From the NCBI RefSeq assembly GCF_014926585.1, contig NZ_CP045422.1:3254001-3318000 (forward strand): a DNA stretch of 64,000 nt, given 5' to 3'. The notes under the pieces were generated by a model. That model made no database searches. It had not been told where the DNA came from and was given only the letters and a program-made list of their open reading frames with translations. The position numbers were made by a program, and so were the translations under genes. Source of the stretch: Devosia beringensis (GTDB lineage Bacteria > Pseudomonadota > Alphaproteobacteria > Rhizobiales > Devosiaceae). Each line of letters begins with the position of its first letter. Within the stretch, counting starts at the first letter, position 1. Positions 35,648-44,407 of this stretch are shown here, piece by piece.

Positions 35648-36976
35648 ATGAGATCTTTGGTATTCCTCATTGCGCAAGTCCTGGCCATGTGCGGCGGCAG
35701 CTTTTTGCTGTGGCGCCTGGCGCTGGCCAATGTCCCGTCACGCTTTTTCTGGGCAGTCGCTTGGGCAATATCCGTTTGTATGGCCCTTGCCATCTTCATG
35801 TTCATTCAGCCGGGGAAGCTTTTCGACGACTTTGCACCCGTATATTGGGAAGCCGGTCGCGCTGTCATGTCCGGCCCCGATCAACTGTTGCCGCTGCTCC
35901 GTCTCGGCGTTGATGGTGGTTTTGTGAACCTGCCCATCGTGGCCTACATTTTCGTGCCATTCGCATTGTTGTCGTCGGAACTGGCCGGCTGGCTGTTCAT
36001 GGCAATTGGCGTGGCTGCCATTGCGTATGCGTGGTGGCTTGCTGGCGATCTGTTTGGCCTGAGCCGGCCGGAACGCGGGATCAGCCTCTTCGTGACTGCT
36101 AGTTTCGGTCCCCTCTGGTACAGCGTTCGCGAAGGGAATTCATCGCACTTCGTCTTGCTCACGCTGTTGATGGCTATCGCGGCTCTGCGCAACAACCAAG
36201 ATTTTCGAGCTGGCCTCCTTCTGGGCATTTCGGCAATAGTCAAGCCGCCATTGTTATTGCTTTGTGTCTATGCAGCGATCCGGCTGCGGTGGAGCATAGT
36301 GCTGGGGGCAGGACTCGTCCTCGGCGTCTGCGCCGTGGCTTCTGTTGCTGTCTTCGGGTGGAACACCAACCTGGTGTGGTATGAAACCAACATCGGCACG
36401 TTTTCGCGCGAGCCCATTGCAGCCATCAACTCACACTCTATTGCTTCGACCCTGGCACGGCTTCATCACGGCGTCGATGTGCTCGGCGCATGGGAGCCCG
36501 TAGCAGTTCCCAGTGCGATCAAGCTGGTAGGCCTTCTCGCAACCGCAGCGCTTGGCTTGGTGGCTATCTGGGCGGCAGCGCCATGGCAGCGTTGGATGGT
36601 CGGCGTGGCGGCGTTTGAGGCGGATTTTGTGTTGATCGTGGCTTTGGTGCTGTTCATCAGCACGCTTACCTGGACTCATTATTATAGCTGGTTGCTTATT
36701 CCTGCGGTCTGGGCATGGGCGCAAATCCGGGACGCGGATTACCCCAGGGATCCCATGCTCGCACTTGGCGGGGCGATCCTGCTAAGTGCACTTGCCTATG
36801 TGCAGTGGCGGCCTCTGCCGGGCATTGATCCGCTCTTGCCATGGCTGTTTTCCTATCTACTCGTCGCCGGGCTTGTTCTGTTCGGTATTCTTATCTGGGC
36901 CCGCCGACGCATCGCCGGTTCCACGCGCCAGTCGCAGCGAGAGCTTGGCGGCAGTGGCCATTCGGGAGCGGCATAG
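35648..36976 (+). CDS. GT87-family membrane glycosyltransferase (DUF2029)
   Basis: 442 residues with about ten hydrophobic segments. The first extracytoplasmic loop has the acidic FDDFAPVYWEAGRAV stretch that fits the GT87/DUF2029 fold, a polyprenyl-phosphate-sugar-dependent transferase of the GT-C class. A later loop has WTHYYSWLLIPAVWAW. The donor is probably a lipid-linked monosaccharide, with transfer on the periplasmic side. It is the first gene of a six-gene operon; its stop directly abuts the TTG of the next gene. Confidence 0.8.
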   Translation: MRSLVFLIAQVLAMCGGSFLLWRLALANVPSRFFWAVAWAISVCMALAIFMFIQPGKLFDDFAPVYWEAGRAVMSGPDQLLPLLRLGVDGGFVNLPIVAYIFVPFALLSSELAGWLFMAIGVAAIAYAWWLAGDLFGLSRPERGISLFVTASFGPLWYSVREGNSSHFVLLTLLMAIAALRNNQDFRAGLLLGISAIVKPPLLLLCVYAAIRLRWSIVLGAGLVLGVCAVASVAVFGWNTNLVWYETNIGTFSREPIAAINSHSIASTLARLHHGVDVLGAWEPVAVPSAIKLVGLLATAALGLVAIWAAAPWQRWMVGVAAFEADFVLIVALVLFISTLTWTHYYSWLLIPAVWAWAQIRDADYPRDPMLALGGAILLSALAYVQWRPLPGIDPLLPWLFSYLLVAGLVLFGILIWARRRIAGSTRQSQRELGGSGHSGAA

Positions 36977-38023
36977 TTGGACGCCATCAATCCGGTCAAG
37001 GCTACGGTACCGCACGCGAAACACGAGCGTTGGGGATTCTGGCGATTCCTGGGCGGCGCGGTACTGCTGGGGGTGCTTGTCTATCTCTCTGTCGTTGCCT
37101 TGGTGCTCCTGGTGCCTGAACAGAACGACTACGCGCTCGCCAGTAACGTCAAGCATGATCGACTGGCTGCGCTGCCCGGCCATCGCGTGGTGTTGGTTGG
37201 TGGCTCGAACCTGGCATTCGGCATCGATAGCAAGGCCATCGAGGCGACCGTTGGATGTCCAGTCGTCAATATGGGCATGAACGGCTATTTCGGTGTGCGC
37301 TTCATGCTCAATGAAGTGAAGCCTGAGCTGCGGGCCGGCGACGTCGTCGTGCTGGCCTTCGAGTGGGACAACTATTTCAAGACTGTTGACGGAGCCAGCA
37401 CAGACCTTCTCGTCGTCAGCAAGTCCAACCCGCGCGCGTTCGCAGCGATGACATGGAAGCAGCGGTGGGACGTCGCAACTGCCGGTGTTTCCTACGCTGC
37501 GCGACAAAAGGCATTGCGGCTAATCGGTGACGGCTTGTCCCAGGTCGACGCGATTATACGAGGCGATATTAACGAGGAAGATGCACGCAGCTTGATCTAC
37601 ACGATCGAGACATTCAGCGGCTTCACGCCGGAAGGCGATCTCGTCAGCCATCTCGGCGTGGACTGGCCATACGATTTCGAGCAGGGCATCGTTGGCCATA
37701 GTGTCGATCCCGATGTTATCCCGATGATCGCGGAGTTTGTTCAGGCAATGGAGGCCCGGGATGTGCGGGTCGTGATGTCATACACACCGCTGATGCGCGT
37801 CTTCTATGATCAGCATGTTCCCGAACTGCAAGCGGTCCACCAGCAATTGTCGGCCGCGCTCCAGGGACGGCTGCCACGTCCGCCGCAGGACTATGTGTTC
37901 GACACCGACCAGTTCTTCGATACGGTCTATCACCTCAACAATGAAGGTCGTCAAGTTCGCAGCGCTCAGTTGGGAGGCGACATTGCTGCCGGAAATCCAT
38001 CGACGTGCGGAGGTGCATCGTGA
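36977..38023 (+). CDS. Membrane-anchored SGNH/GDSL-like protein, DltD/AlgJ-type partner of the MBOAT
   Basis: 348 residues with one N-terminal membrane segment (FLGGAVLLGVLVYLSVVALVL) and an extracytoplasmic SGNH-like domain. The putative nucleophile is Ser77 in VVLVGGSNLAFGID; the His block is FDTVYHLNNEGR near residue 318. Such proteins (DltD, AlgJ/AlgX, PatB) work with MBOAT acyltransferases and pass acyl groups to cell-envelope polymers. The TTG start is supported by a GGAG eight bases upstream. It stands immediately before the MBOAT gene. Confidence 0.75.
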   Translation: MDAINPVKATVPHAKHERWGFWRFLGGAVLLGVLVYLSVVALVLLVPEQNDYALASNVKHDRLAALPGHRVVLVGGSNLAFGIDSKAIEATVGCPVVNMGMNGYFGVRFMLNEVKPELRAGDVVVLAFEWDNYFKTVDGASTDLLVVSKSNPRAFAAMTWKQRWDVATAGVSYAARQKALRLIGDGLSQVDAIIRGDINEEDARSLIYTIETFSGFTPEGDLVSHLGVDWPYDFEQGIVGHSVDPDVIPMIAEFVQAMEARDVRVVMSYTPLMRVFYDQHVPELQAVHQQLSAALQGRLPRPPQDYVFDTDQFFDTVYHLNNEGRQVRSAQLGGDIAAGNPSTCGGAS

Positions 38024-38060
38024 TCTGCATGCATCTTGGATCCCGGGGAGGTAAGTTGAG

Positions 38061-39515
38061 GTGATCTTCACCAGCATTGAGTTCCTCGTGTTTTTTGTTG
38101 CCGCCGCCACCGGCTATGCGCTGGTCCCGCCGGCCGCCCGCTGGATCTGGCTACTCGCGACCAGTATATTCTTCTATGCCTATGCTGGACCGACATTCCT
38201 GCTGCAGATCGTTGCTGCAGCAACTGTATCCTACGGTATCGCCTTCGGTATTGAGCGGGCAGCAACCAAGCCAGGCAAGCAGACGCTGCTGACGACGGGA
38301 ATTGTGCTGCTCCTGGCCAATCTTTGCGTTTTCAAATACGCGCCATTCTTCAACAGCGTGCTGGGACCAATGGTCGGCTGGTCGGGTGCCGACCATCCCC
38401 TCATTCCGCTGCTGATGCCGCTCGGAATTTCATTCTACACGTTCCAGCTGATCGGATATCTGATCGACATCTATCGAGGGGACAAGGCCGAGCGCCACTT
38501 CGGGCTATTCAGCTTGTATGTGATGTTCTTTCCGAAGGTCATTTCGGGCCCGATCGAGCGATCAAAGAACCTGTTACCGCAATTGCATGCGCTGCCGAAT
38601 TTCAGCTATCCGCTAGCAATTGCTGGCATGCAGCTGATGCTTTGGGGGGCCTTCAAGAAAGTGGTGGTGGCGGACCGGATCGCCCCATTCGTGGACCGGG
38701 TCTATTCGGCGCCGCAGGATTTTGACGGCGTCGCCACAATGTTTGCGACCTGGCTCTATGCTTTCCAGCTCTACTTTGATTTCAGCGGCTATACCGACAT
38801 GGCCCTGGGCGCATCAATGGTCCTTGGGATCAAGTTGATGCAGAATTTTGACCGTCCGTATTTTGCAGTTTCCGTGCAGGATTTCTGGAAACGCTGGCAC
38901 ATATCGCTGACATCGTGGCTGACAGATTATGTGTATACGCCGATCACGCGATCGAAATGGATCAGGATCAAGCTCTACAACCTGATCCTCATCGCGTTGA
39001 TGTCGACCTTTTTGATCTCGGGGTTCTGGCACGGTTCGCAATGGAACTACGTTGCCTGGGGTGGGCTTCATGGTGCCTATATCGTCATTTCGCTGCTGGT
39101 CCAGAAGCCCTGGAACAAGTTTGCCAAAAATGTCGGGCTGACGCGGTTTCCAAGGAGCTACACAGCGTTCAAGATCGCTCGAACCTTTTCTCTCGTGTGT
39201 TTCGCCTACATTCTGTTCCGGGCCGCCAATATGGGGGATGCCCTTTATATGATGGGCAATCTATGGACGGGTTGGGACGACATTGCCGGCAGTCTGAGGT
39301 CAGTGCTGCAGGGTGACACAAGGGCAATGGCGCTGTCGCTGCTGGGTATCGTCATCGTCATGGCGCCTGAATGCTTCCAGCATCGCAAGCTCGGGGACGT
39401 GGTGACCCAACCACTCTGGCGGACCTGGGGTCTACACTATGCGCTGGCACTGTCCATTGTGCTTTTGGGTGCATTCGATGGTATGGGCCAGCAGTTCATC
39501 TATTTCAGGTTCTGA
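38061..39515 (+). CDS. MBOAT-family O-acyltransferase (DltB/AlgI-like)
   Basis: 484 residues with about 11 membrane segments. Motifs of the MBOAT family are clear: MPLGISFYTFQLIGYLID, KVISGPIERSKNLLPQ, the YFDFSGYTDMALG helix, DFWKRWHISLTSW, and the catalytic His in SGFWHGSQWNYVAWG (near 321). It moves an acyl group across the membrane to a sugar polymer. The GTG start follows GGAGG. In most AlgI-type systems the donor is unknown or cytosolic; here the downstream ACP and ligase suggest a carrier-bound acyl group, as in DltB. Confidence 0.92.
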   Translation: MIFTSIEFLVFFVAAATGYALVPPAARWIWLLATSIFFYAYAGPTFLLQIVAAATVSYGIAFGIERAATKPGKQTLLTTGIVLLLANLCVFKYAPFFNSVLGPMVGWSGADHPLIPLLMPLGISFYTFQLIGYLIDIYRGDKAERHFGLFSLYVMFFPKVISGPIERSKNLLPQLHALPNFSYPLAIAGMQLMLWGAFKKVVVADRIAPFVDRVYSAPQDFDGVATMFATWLYAFQLYFDFSGYTDMALGASMVLGIKLMQNFDRPYFAVSVQDFWKRWHISLTSWLTDYVYTPITRSKWIRIKLYNLILIALMSTFLISGFWHGSQWNYVAWGGLHGAYIVISLLVQKPWNKFAKNVGLTRFPRSYTAFKIARTFSLVCFAYILFRAANMGDALYMMGNLWTGWDDIAGSLRSVLQGDTRAMALSLLGIVIVMAPECFQHRKLGDVVTQPLWRTWGLHYALALSIVLLGAFDGMGQQFIYFRF

Positions 39516-39563
39516 TCCCTGGATCAGCCAGAACAAACAACATCAAGTGAATGGAGTGACATC

Positions 39564-39809
39564 ATGAACGAAGATCAGGCCCTTGCAGAAATAAAGCGCG
39601 TTATCGTACAGATTCTAGAGGACAAGGGCGAGGTCGTGCCTGCGATCACCGCTGATACTGAACTGCTGAGCGGGGCCCTCGCCATCGATTCGCTTGACCT
39701 TGCGATGATGGTTTCCGAGCTCGAGGGAAGCATCGGGCACGACCCATTCTCCCACGGCTTCATCGAATTTCGTACAGCCGGCGAACTGGCCAAGCTCTAC
39801 GCCAAATGA
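39564..39809 (+). CDS. Acyl carrier protein
   Basis: 81 residues, acidic and helical, with the 4'-phosphopantetheine site Ser43 in AIDSLDLAMMV. The sequence is not housekeeping AcpP, which has GADSLDTVEL, but a DltC-like dedicated carrier. The ATG follows GGAGTGAC. Its stop overlaps the ligase start as ATGA, which strongly suggests that the ligase loads this carrier. Confidence 0.9.
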   Translation: MNEDQALAEIKRVIVQILEDKGEVVPAITADTELLSGALAIDSLDLAMMVSELEGSIGHDPFSHGFIEFRTAGELAKLYAK

Positions 39810-41098
39810 GCCAGGGCCTTGACTTGGCGAGCGAGCCACTGGCTCCGTTGGTCGCGTCGGGCGAGACGGTCACGACGCGCGGGGAGGTGCACGGGCTCGT
39901 CAACGGTCTGATGGCAGATTTTGCAGAGCACGGGGCGACCCGCGCGCTGGTGCAAAGCGATGATCCAAGACAGCTCATGTGCGCCATTGAGGCTTGTAGC
40001 CGGGCAGGGGTGGACCTGTTTATCGCTCATACAACGGTGTCGAGCGAGCATGTCGATGCCATCTGCGCCGAGCACGGCATTCAGGCTGTGCTCGGTCAGG
40101 AAACAGACTGGCGTGAGGTTGAGGCTTTGTCGGCCACCGGCCGTGTCATGATGATGACGTCGGGGACGACGGGGCGGCCCAAAGTGGCGGCCCATACCCT
40201 CGATACCCTGCTGGCAAGGGCAAGAAGCGCGCTTGGTCAGGGCGTCCATTCGGACGGACGTTGGTTGCTCACATATCAGCCAACCGGATTTGCGGGGGTG
40301 CAGGTGATGCTGACGGCTGCCCTGACCCGGGGTCTGGTTGTGGTGCCGGACCAGCGCAATCCAGCGGGCTTCTACGAAGCGGCGCGCCGGCACGGGGTCA
40401 ACCAGATCAGCGGGACGCCGACGTTCTGGCGCTCGTTCCTGATGGTGGCGCAGCCGTCTGAAATGTCGCTCCGACAGATCACGCTGGGCGGCGAAGCCGC
40501 CGACCAGGTTACGCTGGACCGCCTCCATGCGGCTTTTCCCCAAGCCCGGGTGACCCATACCTATGCCTCGACTGAGGCGGGGGTGGTTTATGCTGTGCAT
40601 GACGGGAGGGAAGGTTTCCCAGCGTCCTGGCTGGAGCGTACGGAGCGGAACGTCCAGCTGCGCGTTCGCGACGGCTTCCTGCAGATCAAGACTGCCAATG
40701 CCATGCGCGGTTACCTGGCCGAGCCGAGCCAGCCCCTGCTCGAGGATGGCTGGCTGGCGACTGCGGACCGGGTTGAATTGGAGGGCGATCGAGTACGGGT
40801 CATCGGACGGGACGATGCCACCATCAATGTGGGCGGCTCCAAGGTCTATCCGCTGGCCATTGAGGCATTTTTGCTCAAACAGCCGGGGGTCGCCGAAGCA
40901 CGGGTGTACGGCGTGCCAAATCCGATCAGCGGTGCGCTTGTGGCGGCGGAGGTGGTGCTGGCACCCGGCGTGGACGCCGCTTCGACGCGCAAGAGCATTA
41001 TCGAGGCATGCCGGACTGCCTTGCCGAGCTATCAGCAGCCACGCAAGTTCACGATCGTCGACGCAATCGAGGTCAAAGCCTCCGGCAAAAAGGGTTAG
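39806..41098 (+). CDS. AMP-forming acyl ligase that probably loads the adjacent carrier protein
   Basis: 430 residues of the ANL superfamily. Visible core motifs are MMMTSGTTGRPK (115-126), GGEAADQ, YASTEAG (A5), DDATINVGGSKVYP (A8), and the catalytic lysine region KASGKKG at the very C-terminus (A10). It is shorter than DltA (about 500 residues), with a compact N-terminal part. It should adenylate a short-chain acid and transfer it to the ACP or CoA. The acid cannot be read from the sequence. Confidence 0.85.
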   Translation: MSQGLDLASEPLAPLVASGETVTTRGEVHGLVNGLMADFAEHGATRALVQSDDPRQLMCAIEACSRAGVDLFIAHTTVSSEHVDAICAEHGIQAVLGQETDWREVEALSATGRVMMMTSGTTGRPKVAAHTLDTLLARARSALGQGVHSDGRWLLTYQPTGFAGVQVMLTAALTRGLVVVPDQRNPAGFYEAARRHGVNQISGTPTFWRSFLMVAQPSEMSLRQITLGGEAADQVTLDRLHAAFPQARVTHTYASTEAGVVYAVHDGREGFPASWLERTERNVQLRVRDGFLQIKTANAMRGYLAEPSQPLLEDGWLATADRVELEGDRVRVIGRDDATINVGGSKVYPLAIEAFLLKQPGVAEARVYGVPNPISGALVAAEVVLAPGVDAASTRKSIIEACRTALPSYQQPRKFTIVDAIEVKASGKKG

Positions 41099-41100
41099 CA

Positions 41101-41844
41101 ATGCAACGCAAGCACGTCATCGTCACCGGCGGCAGCCGCGGTCTCGGCCTGACCATGATCAAGGGCCTCCTGGCCGATGGCTATCGCGTGTCCACCTGTA
41201 GCCGATCGATGAGCGACGGGATCGGGCGGTTGCTCGATGATGCCGAGTTCAAGAACCGGGTCTTCTGGCAGGCCTGCAGCATCGGCGATGAAGGGGAAGC
41301 CGACGGCTTCGTCAAGGCCGCGGTGGCGGCGGCGGGAGACGATGGACTGTATGGGTTGGTGAACAATGCCGGGGTTGCCCAAGCAGGTATCCTGGCCTCG
41401 TTTCCCAATGTCGAGAGCGATCGTATCTTGCGTATCAACCTGCTGGGCGCCATCGAGGCGGCGCGTGCCGCCGCACAGGTGCTGCTCAAACAGAACACCG
41501 GTGGACGCATCGTCAATGTAAGCTCCATCATCGGCAGCCGCGGCTATAACGGCATGGCAGCCTATAGTGCGTCAAAAGCTGGAATGGACGGCATGACGCG
41601 GGCGCTGGCACGTGAGCTTGGACGCCGCCAGATTACCGTCAACAGCCTGGCGCCGGGCTATGTGGCGACGGAGATGTCTTCGACGCTCACGCCGGCACAA
41701 CTGGCCCAGATTGCCAATCGGACGCCTCTGGGCAGGCTTGCCTCGGAGGAGGATGTGCTGGGCGTGTTGCGCTTCATGCTGAGCGACGCGTCGGCCATGG
41801 TGACAGGGCAGGTGATCCTTGTGGATGGCGGCATCAGCTGCTGA
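41101..41844 (+). CDS. FabG-like short-chain dehydrogenase/reductase
   Basis: 247 residues, classical SDR: TGGSRGLG (9-16), NNAG, active-site Ser142, Tyr155 and Lys159 (YSASK), and the C-terminal VTGQVILVDGG. The sequence resembles 3-oxoacyl-ACP reductases. It starts two bases after the ligase stop, so it belongs to the same operon. It may reduce the acyl group on the carrier, for example to a 3-hydroxyacyl form, but a sugar substrate is also possible. Confidence 0.85.
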   Translation: MQRKHVIVTGGSRGLGLTMIKGLLADGYRVSTCSRSMSDGIGRLLDDAEFKNRVFWQACSIGDEGEADGFVKAAVAAAGDDGLYGLVNNAGVAQAGILASFPNVESDRILRINLLGAIEAARAAAQVLLKQNTGGRIVNVSSIIGSRGYNGMAAYSASKAGMDGMTRALARELGRRQITVNSLAPGYVATEMSSTLTPAQLAQIANRTPLGRLASEEDVLGVLRFMLSDASAMVTGQVILVDGGISC

Positions 41845-41857
41845 TCCAAATTCTCCT

Positions 41858-41878
41858 GGAGTGCTGCTGGCTCACTCC
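41858..41878. terminator. Weak hairpin between convergent genes
   Basis: GGAGTG (41858-41863) and CACTCC (41873-41878) pair around a nine-base loop in the 61-base gap between the reductase and the polymerase gene. No T-run follows, so termination is only possible. Confidence 0.2.
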
Positions 41879-41905
41879 TCTGCGGAAGGACCTGGCTCGG
41901 CGGTG

Positions 41906-43291
41906 TTAGCTGAACCTAAGCTTGCCGCGTCGCGCGCGCGAGGCGAAGTGGCGAGCATTTTCAGCTAGCAAGAACGGCGTTCTTTGCTTCGAGGCCAGCC
42001 GATAATACAATGTGTAACCACAGATCGTTGCATAGAGTATGACGCCCTCGATGGTCACGGTGGGCATGGTGCCGAGGGAGACCATGGAATAGCCGATGTG
42101 ACAAGCCACCACAGCCCAGCGACGGGAGTGCTTCGTGGAAATAGCCATCCAGAAGAACGACACCGTGACCATCAGGTGGGCGGCCACGCCGATGAAGCCG
42201 AACTCGTAGATGTAAGACACATATACGTTGTGCGCATATTTGGCGAATGTACCTTCCCAGGCGTCCGGGCCAAAACCGATCAGGATATGGGACATACTCC
42301 CACTGATTGTAGTGAAGACGTAGTCGCTCCAGATTAGGATGCGCCCGGAGAACAGCTTGCGATCTTGCGAATCGAATAGTTCAGGCGGCTTGAACAGGCT
42401 GGAAATATCGCTGGCAGCAGTGGCGATATCGGTTAGTCTCTGAGCCAGGAACGTGAACAGCAGTATGCCTATCACTACGGTGGCCACCCCAACCAGGATG
42501 CGCACCAAGACGGCCATATCCGCCTTGAACCCCTGGCCACTGCCGATCAGCAGATGCCCCGCCATTATCGGGACGGACGCCAGCAAGACTGTCCGATAGT
42601 TGGCAAACACGATCGCGATGAAAAAAATGGTGGCGTAGAGGGTAGCGCGACGCCAAGGCATGCCACGCGAGAGGACAGTTATCGACAGGCCACACAGCAG
42701 CAGAACCGAGAACACGCCTTCGTGCAGGTAGCCCCCGATGAAACTTTCGGATCCGTCAGATTCCGTGAGTGTGTTGCGAATGTTGAATACTAATGACATC
42801 ACTTGCATGACGATTGGCGCGGCGAAGATCGACAACAGCCGCGGCGGAAAACTGCCGTCTCTGGGGTCGCTATCCAGAACGCGCACGAAGCTGATAGCAA
42901 CGACAATGAACAAGGCCTGGCGTAACAAGGCGTTGAGCAGTCCAGACGTGCTGTTGTTGTACAGAGCGCTAAAAATCATCACGCCGATGAACACGAGGAC
43001 TGGAAGAAACGCCCTATAGCGGATCAGATGGTTGCGCGACAGCAACAACCCCGAAACAATGATGGCAAGTCCCAGTAGCGAATTTATCGACTGGCCCGCG
43101 ATCAGCGGATAGGCCGTATAGGTGTGCAGGAAGTTCGCCATGAAACGAACCGACAGGGCCAAATATAGGAACTTCATCGTTAGCGGCTGACCCGTCAGCG
43201 CCCTTACGGTGACGATGAACCAAACGACCAGGCCAACTGCCACCATTGGAAGCGGCAACATGACAGGCAGGAATATGGCATATGGATTCAA
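41906..43291 (-). CDS. O-antigen ligase/polymerase-like membrane protein (first Wzy candidate)
   Basis: 461 residues with about 12 membrane segments. It has a WzyC-like periplasmic loop ending in KYAHNVYVSYIYEFGFIGV, where the HNxY and ExGxxG elements are the hallmark. As a polymerase it would join lipid-linked repeat units in the periplasm; ligases share the same signature. It starts with TTG; AGGGAA lies six bases upstream. It sits immediately downstream of the ExoY-like transferase. Confidence 0.8.
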   Translation of the reverse strand: MNPYAIFLPVMLPLPMVAVGLVVWFIVTVRALTGQPLTMKFLYLALSVRFMANFLHTYTAYPLIAGQSINSLLGLAIIVSGLLLSRNHLIRYRAFLPVLVFIGVMIFSALYNNSTSGLLNALLRQALFIVVAISFVRVLDSDPRDGSFPPRLLSIFAAPIVMQVMSLVFNIRNTLTESDGSESFIGGYLHEGVFSVLLLCGLSITVLSRGMPWRRATLYATIFFIAIVFANYRTVLLASVPIMAGHLLIGSGQGFKADMAVLVRILVGVATVVIGILLFTFLAQRLTDIATAASDISSLFKPPELFDSQDRKLFSGRILIWSDYVFTTISGSMSHILIGFGPDAWEGTFAKYAHNVYVSYIYEFGFIGVAAHLMVTVSFFWMAISTKHSRRWAVVACHIGYSMVSLGTMPTVTIEGVILYATICGYTLYYRLASKQRTPFLLAENARHFASRARRGKLRFS

Positions 43292-43374
43292 GTGACTTCC
43301 CTGACGTCATAGTGTTGCTGCGCGCCTGAAAGCGTCAGCTTTGAGATCACCAATAATCCATTATCGCATGTCGG

Positions 43375-44187
43375 TTAAAAACCGCTTCCGGAAAAGAACT
43401 CACGTGTCGCGGTCTGCGCGATGATCCGGAGGTCAAGGAAGACCGAAAAGTTCTGGATGTATGCCACGTCGTGATCAATACGAGCCTTGGCCAAATCCCG
43501 GTCAAAGGTAGGCCCACGCAGTCCATTCGCCTGTGCCCAGCCAGTCAGGCCTGGGCGCATTGCGTGGCGATAGGAGTAGTAGGGGACGACTTGATCGTAG
43601 GGAAGGCCAGCGGCGGCTTGGCCGCTGACATGTGGGCGGGGTCCGACCACGGACATCTCGCCTTTGAGAATGTTCAGCAACTGCGGCAGTTCATCGATGC
43701 TGGTGCGGCGGATAAGGCGACCGATTGGCATGATCCTCTTGTCATCTGCCGTGGTTTGAGCCACTCCAGTATCGTCGCAACTATGGGTATACATCGATCG
43801 AAATTTGAAAATCTGAAAGAATTGACCGTCTTTTCCAACCCGATCCTGCATGAAGAACACCGGCCCGCGGTCGGTCATCTTAATGGCAAGTGCCGTAAGA
43901 ACCAGCAGTGGGAGCAGCGCAAAGAGCGCAAGGAGGGCGAAGACGATGTCGAATAAGCGCTTGGCACCAGCGTGGACAATGCGGCGAGCAGATGAGCGAT
44001 ACCCAACGGGAGCCTTGTCGATCCAGAAGGACGGAAGGCCACTTTGACTGACGACGCGAGCCCCGGTCGTGTTACCAAGGGCATGTGTTGGCCCTCTCAC
44101 AGGCAGCGTCGTTGGGGCAATAACCGGCTTGTATCCCTCGGCGACTTGAGGGTTAGAGCCGGCATGCTGGATATTATGTACCGACAT
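43375..44187 (-). CDS. ExoY-like undecaprenyl-phosphate sugar phosphotransferase
   Basis: 270 residues of the bacterial sugar-transferase (PHPT) family. After a 70-residue tail there is AKRLFDIVFALLALFALLPLLVLTALAIKM, then DRGPVFFMQDRVGKDGQFFQIFKFRSM, RRTSIDELPQLLNILKGEMSVVGPRPH and the C-terminal RPGLTGWAQ. It transfers the first sugar-phosphate onto undecaprenyl phosphate and so starts the repeat unit. The short N-terminus lacks the CoA-binding-like region of WbaP, as in ExoY. The start at 44187 follows GAGGT. Confidence 0.93.
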   Translation of the reverse strand: MSVHNIQHAGSNPQVAEGYKPVIAPTTLPVRGPTHALGNTTGARVVSQSGLPSFWIDKAPVGYRSSARRIVHAGAKRLFDIVFALLALFALLPLLVLTALAIKMTDRGPVFFMQDRVGKDGQFFQIFKFRSMYTHSCDDTGVAQTTADDKRIMPIGRLIRRTSIDELPQLLNILKGEMSVVGPRPHVSGQAAAGLPYDQVVPYYSYRHAMRPGLTGWAQANGLRGPTFDRDLAKARIDHDVAYIQNFSVFLDLRIIAQTATREFFSGSGF

Positions 44188-44407
44188 ATTAGCAACCTCT
44201 TGCTCAATCGCCCGCCGCCGCTGATCGATCGAAATACAATTTGTTAACTTATCAGCACTATAATCATGTTCCGCGAATTTTGGCGTTCAACTTTTCGGTG
44301 AATGGTTACTTCCCCATAAGTTGGGGGTTTTGTGTTGCGAAATAGTCGCCATCAGCACGTGCAGACGACGACAGGTCGCAATAGTCTGTCGGGGAACGCA
44401 GTCGACG

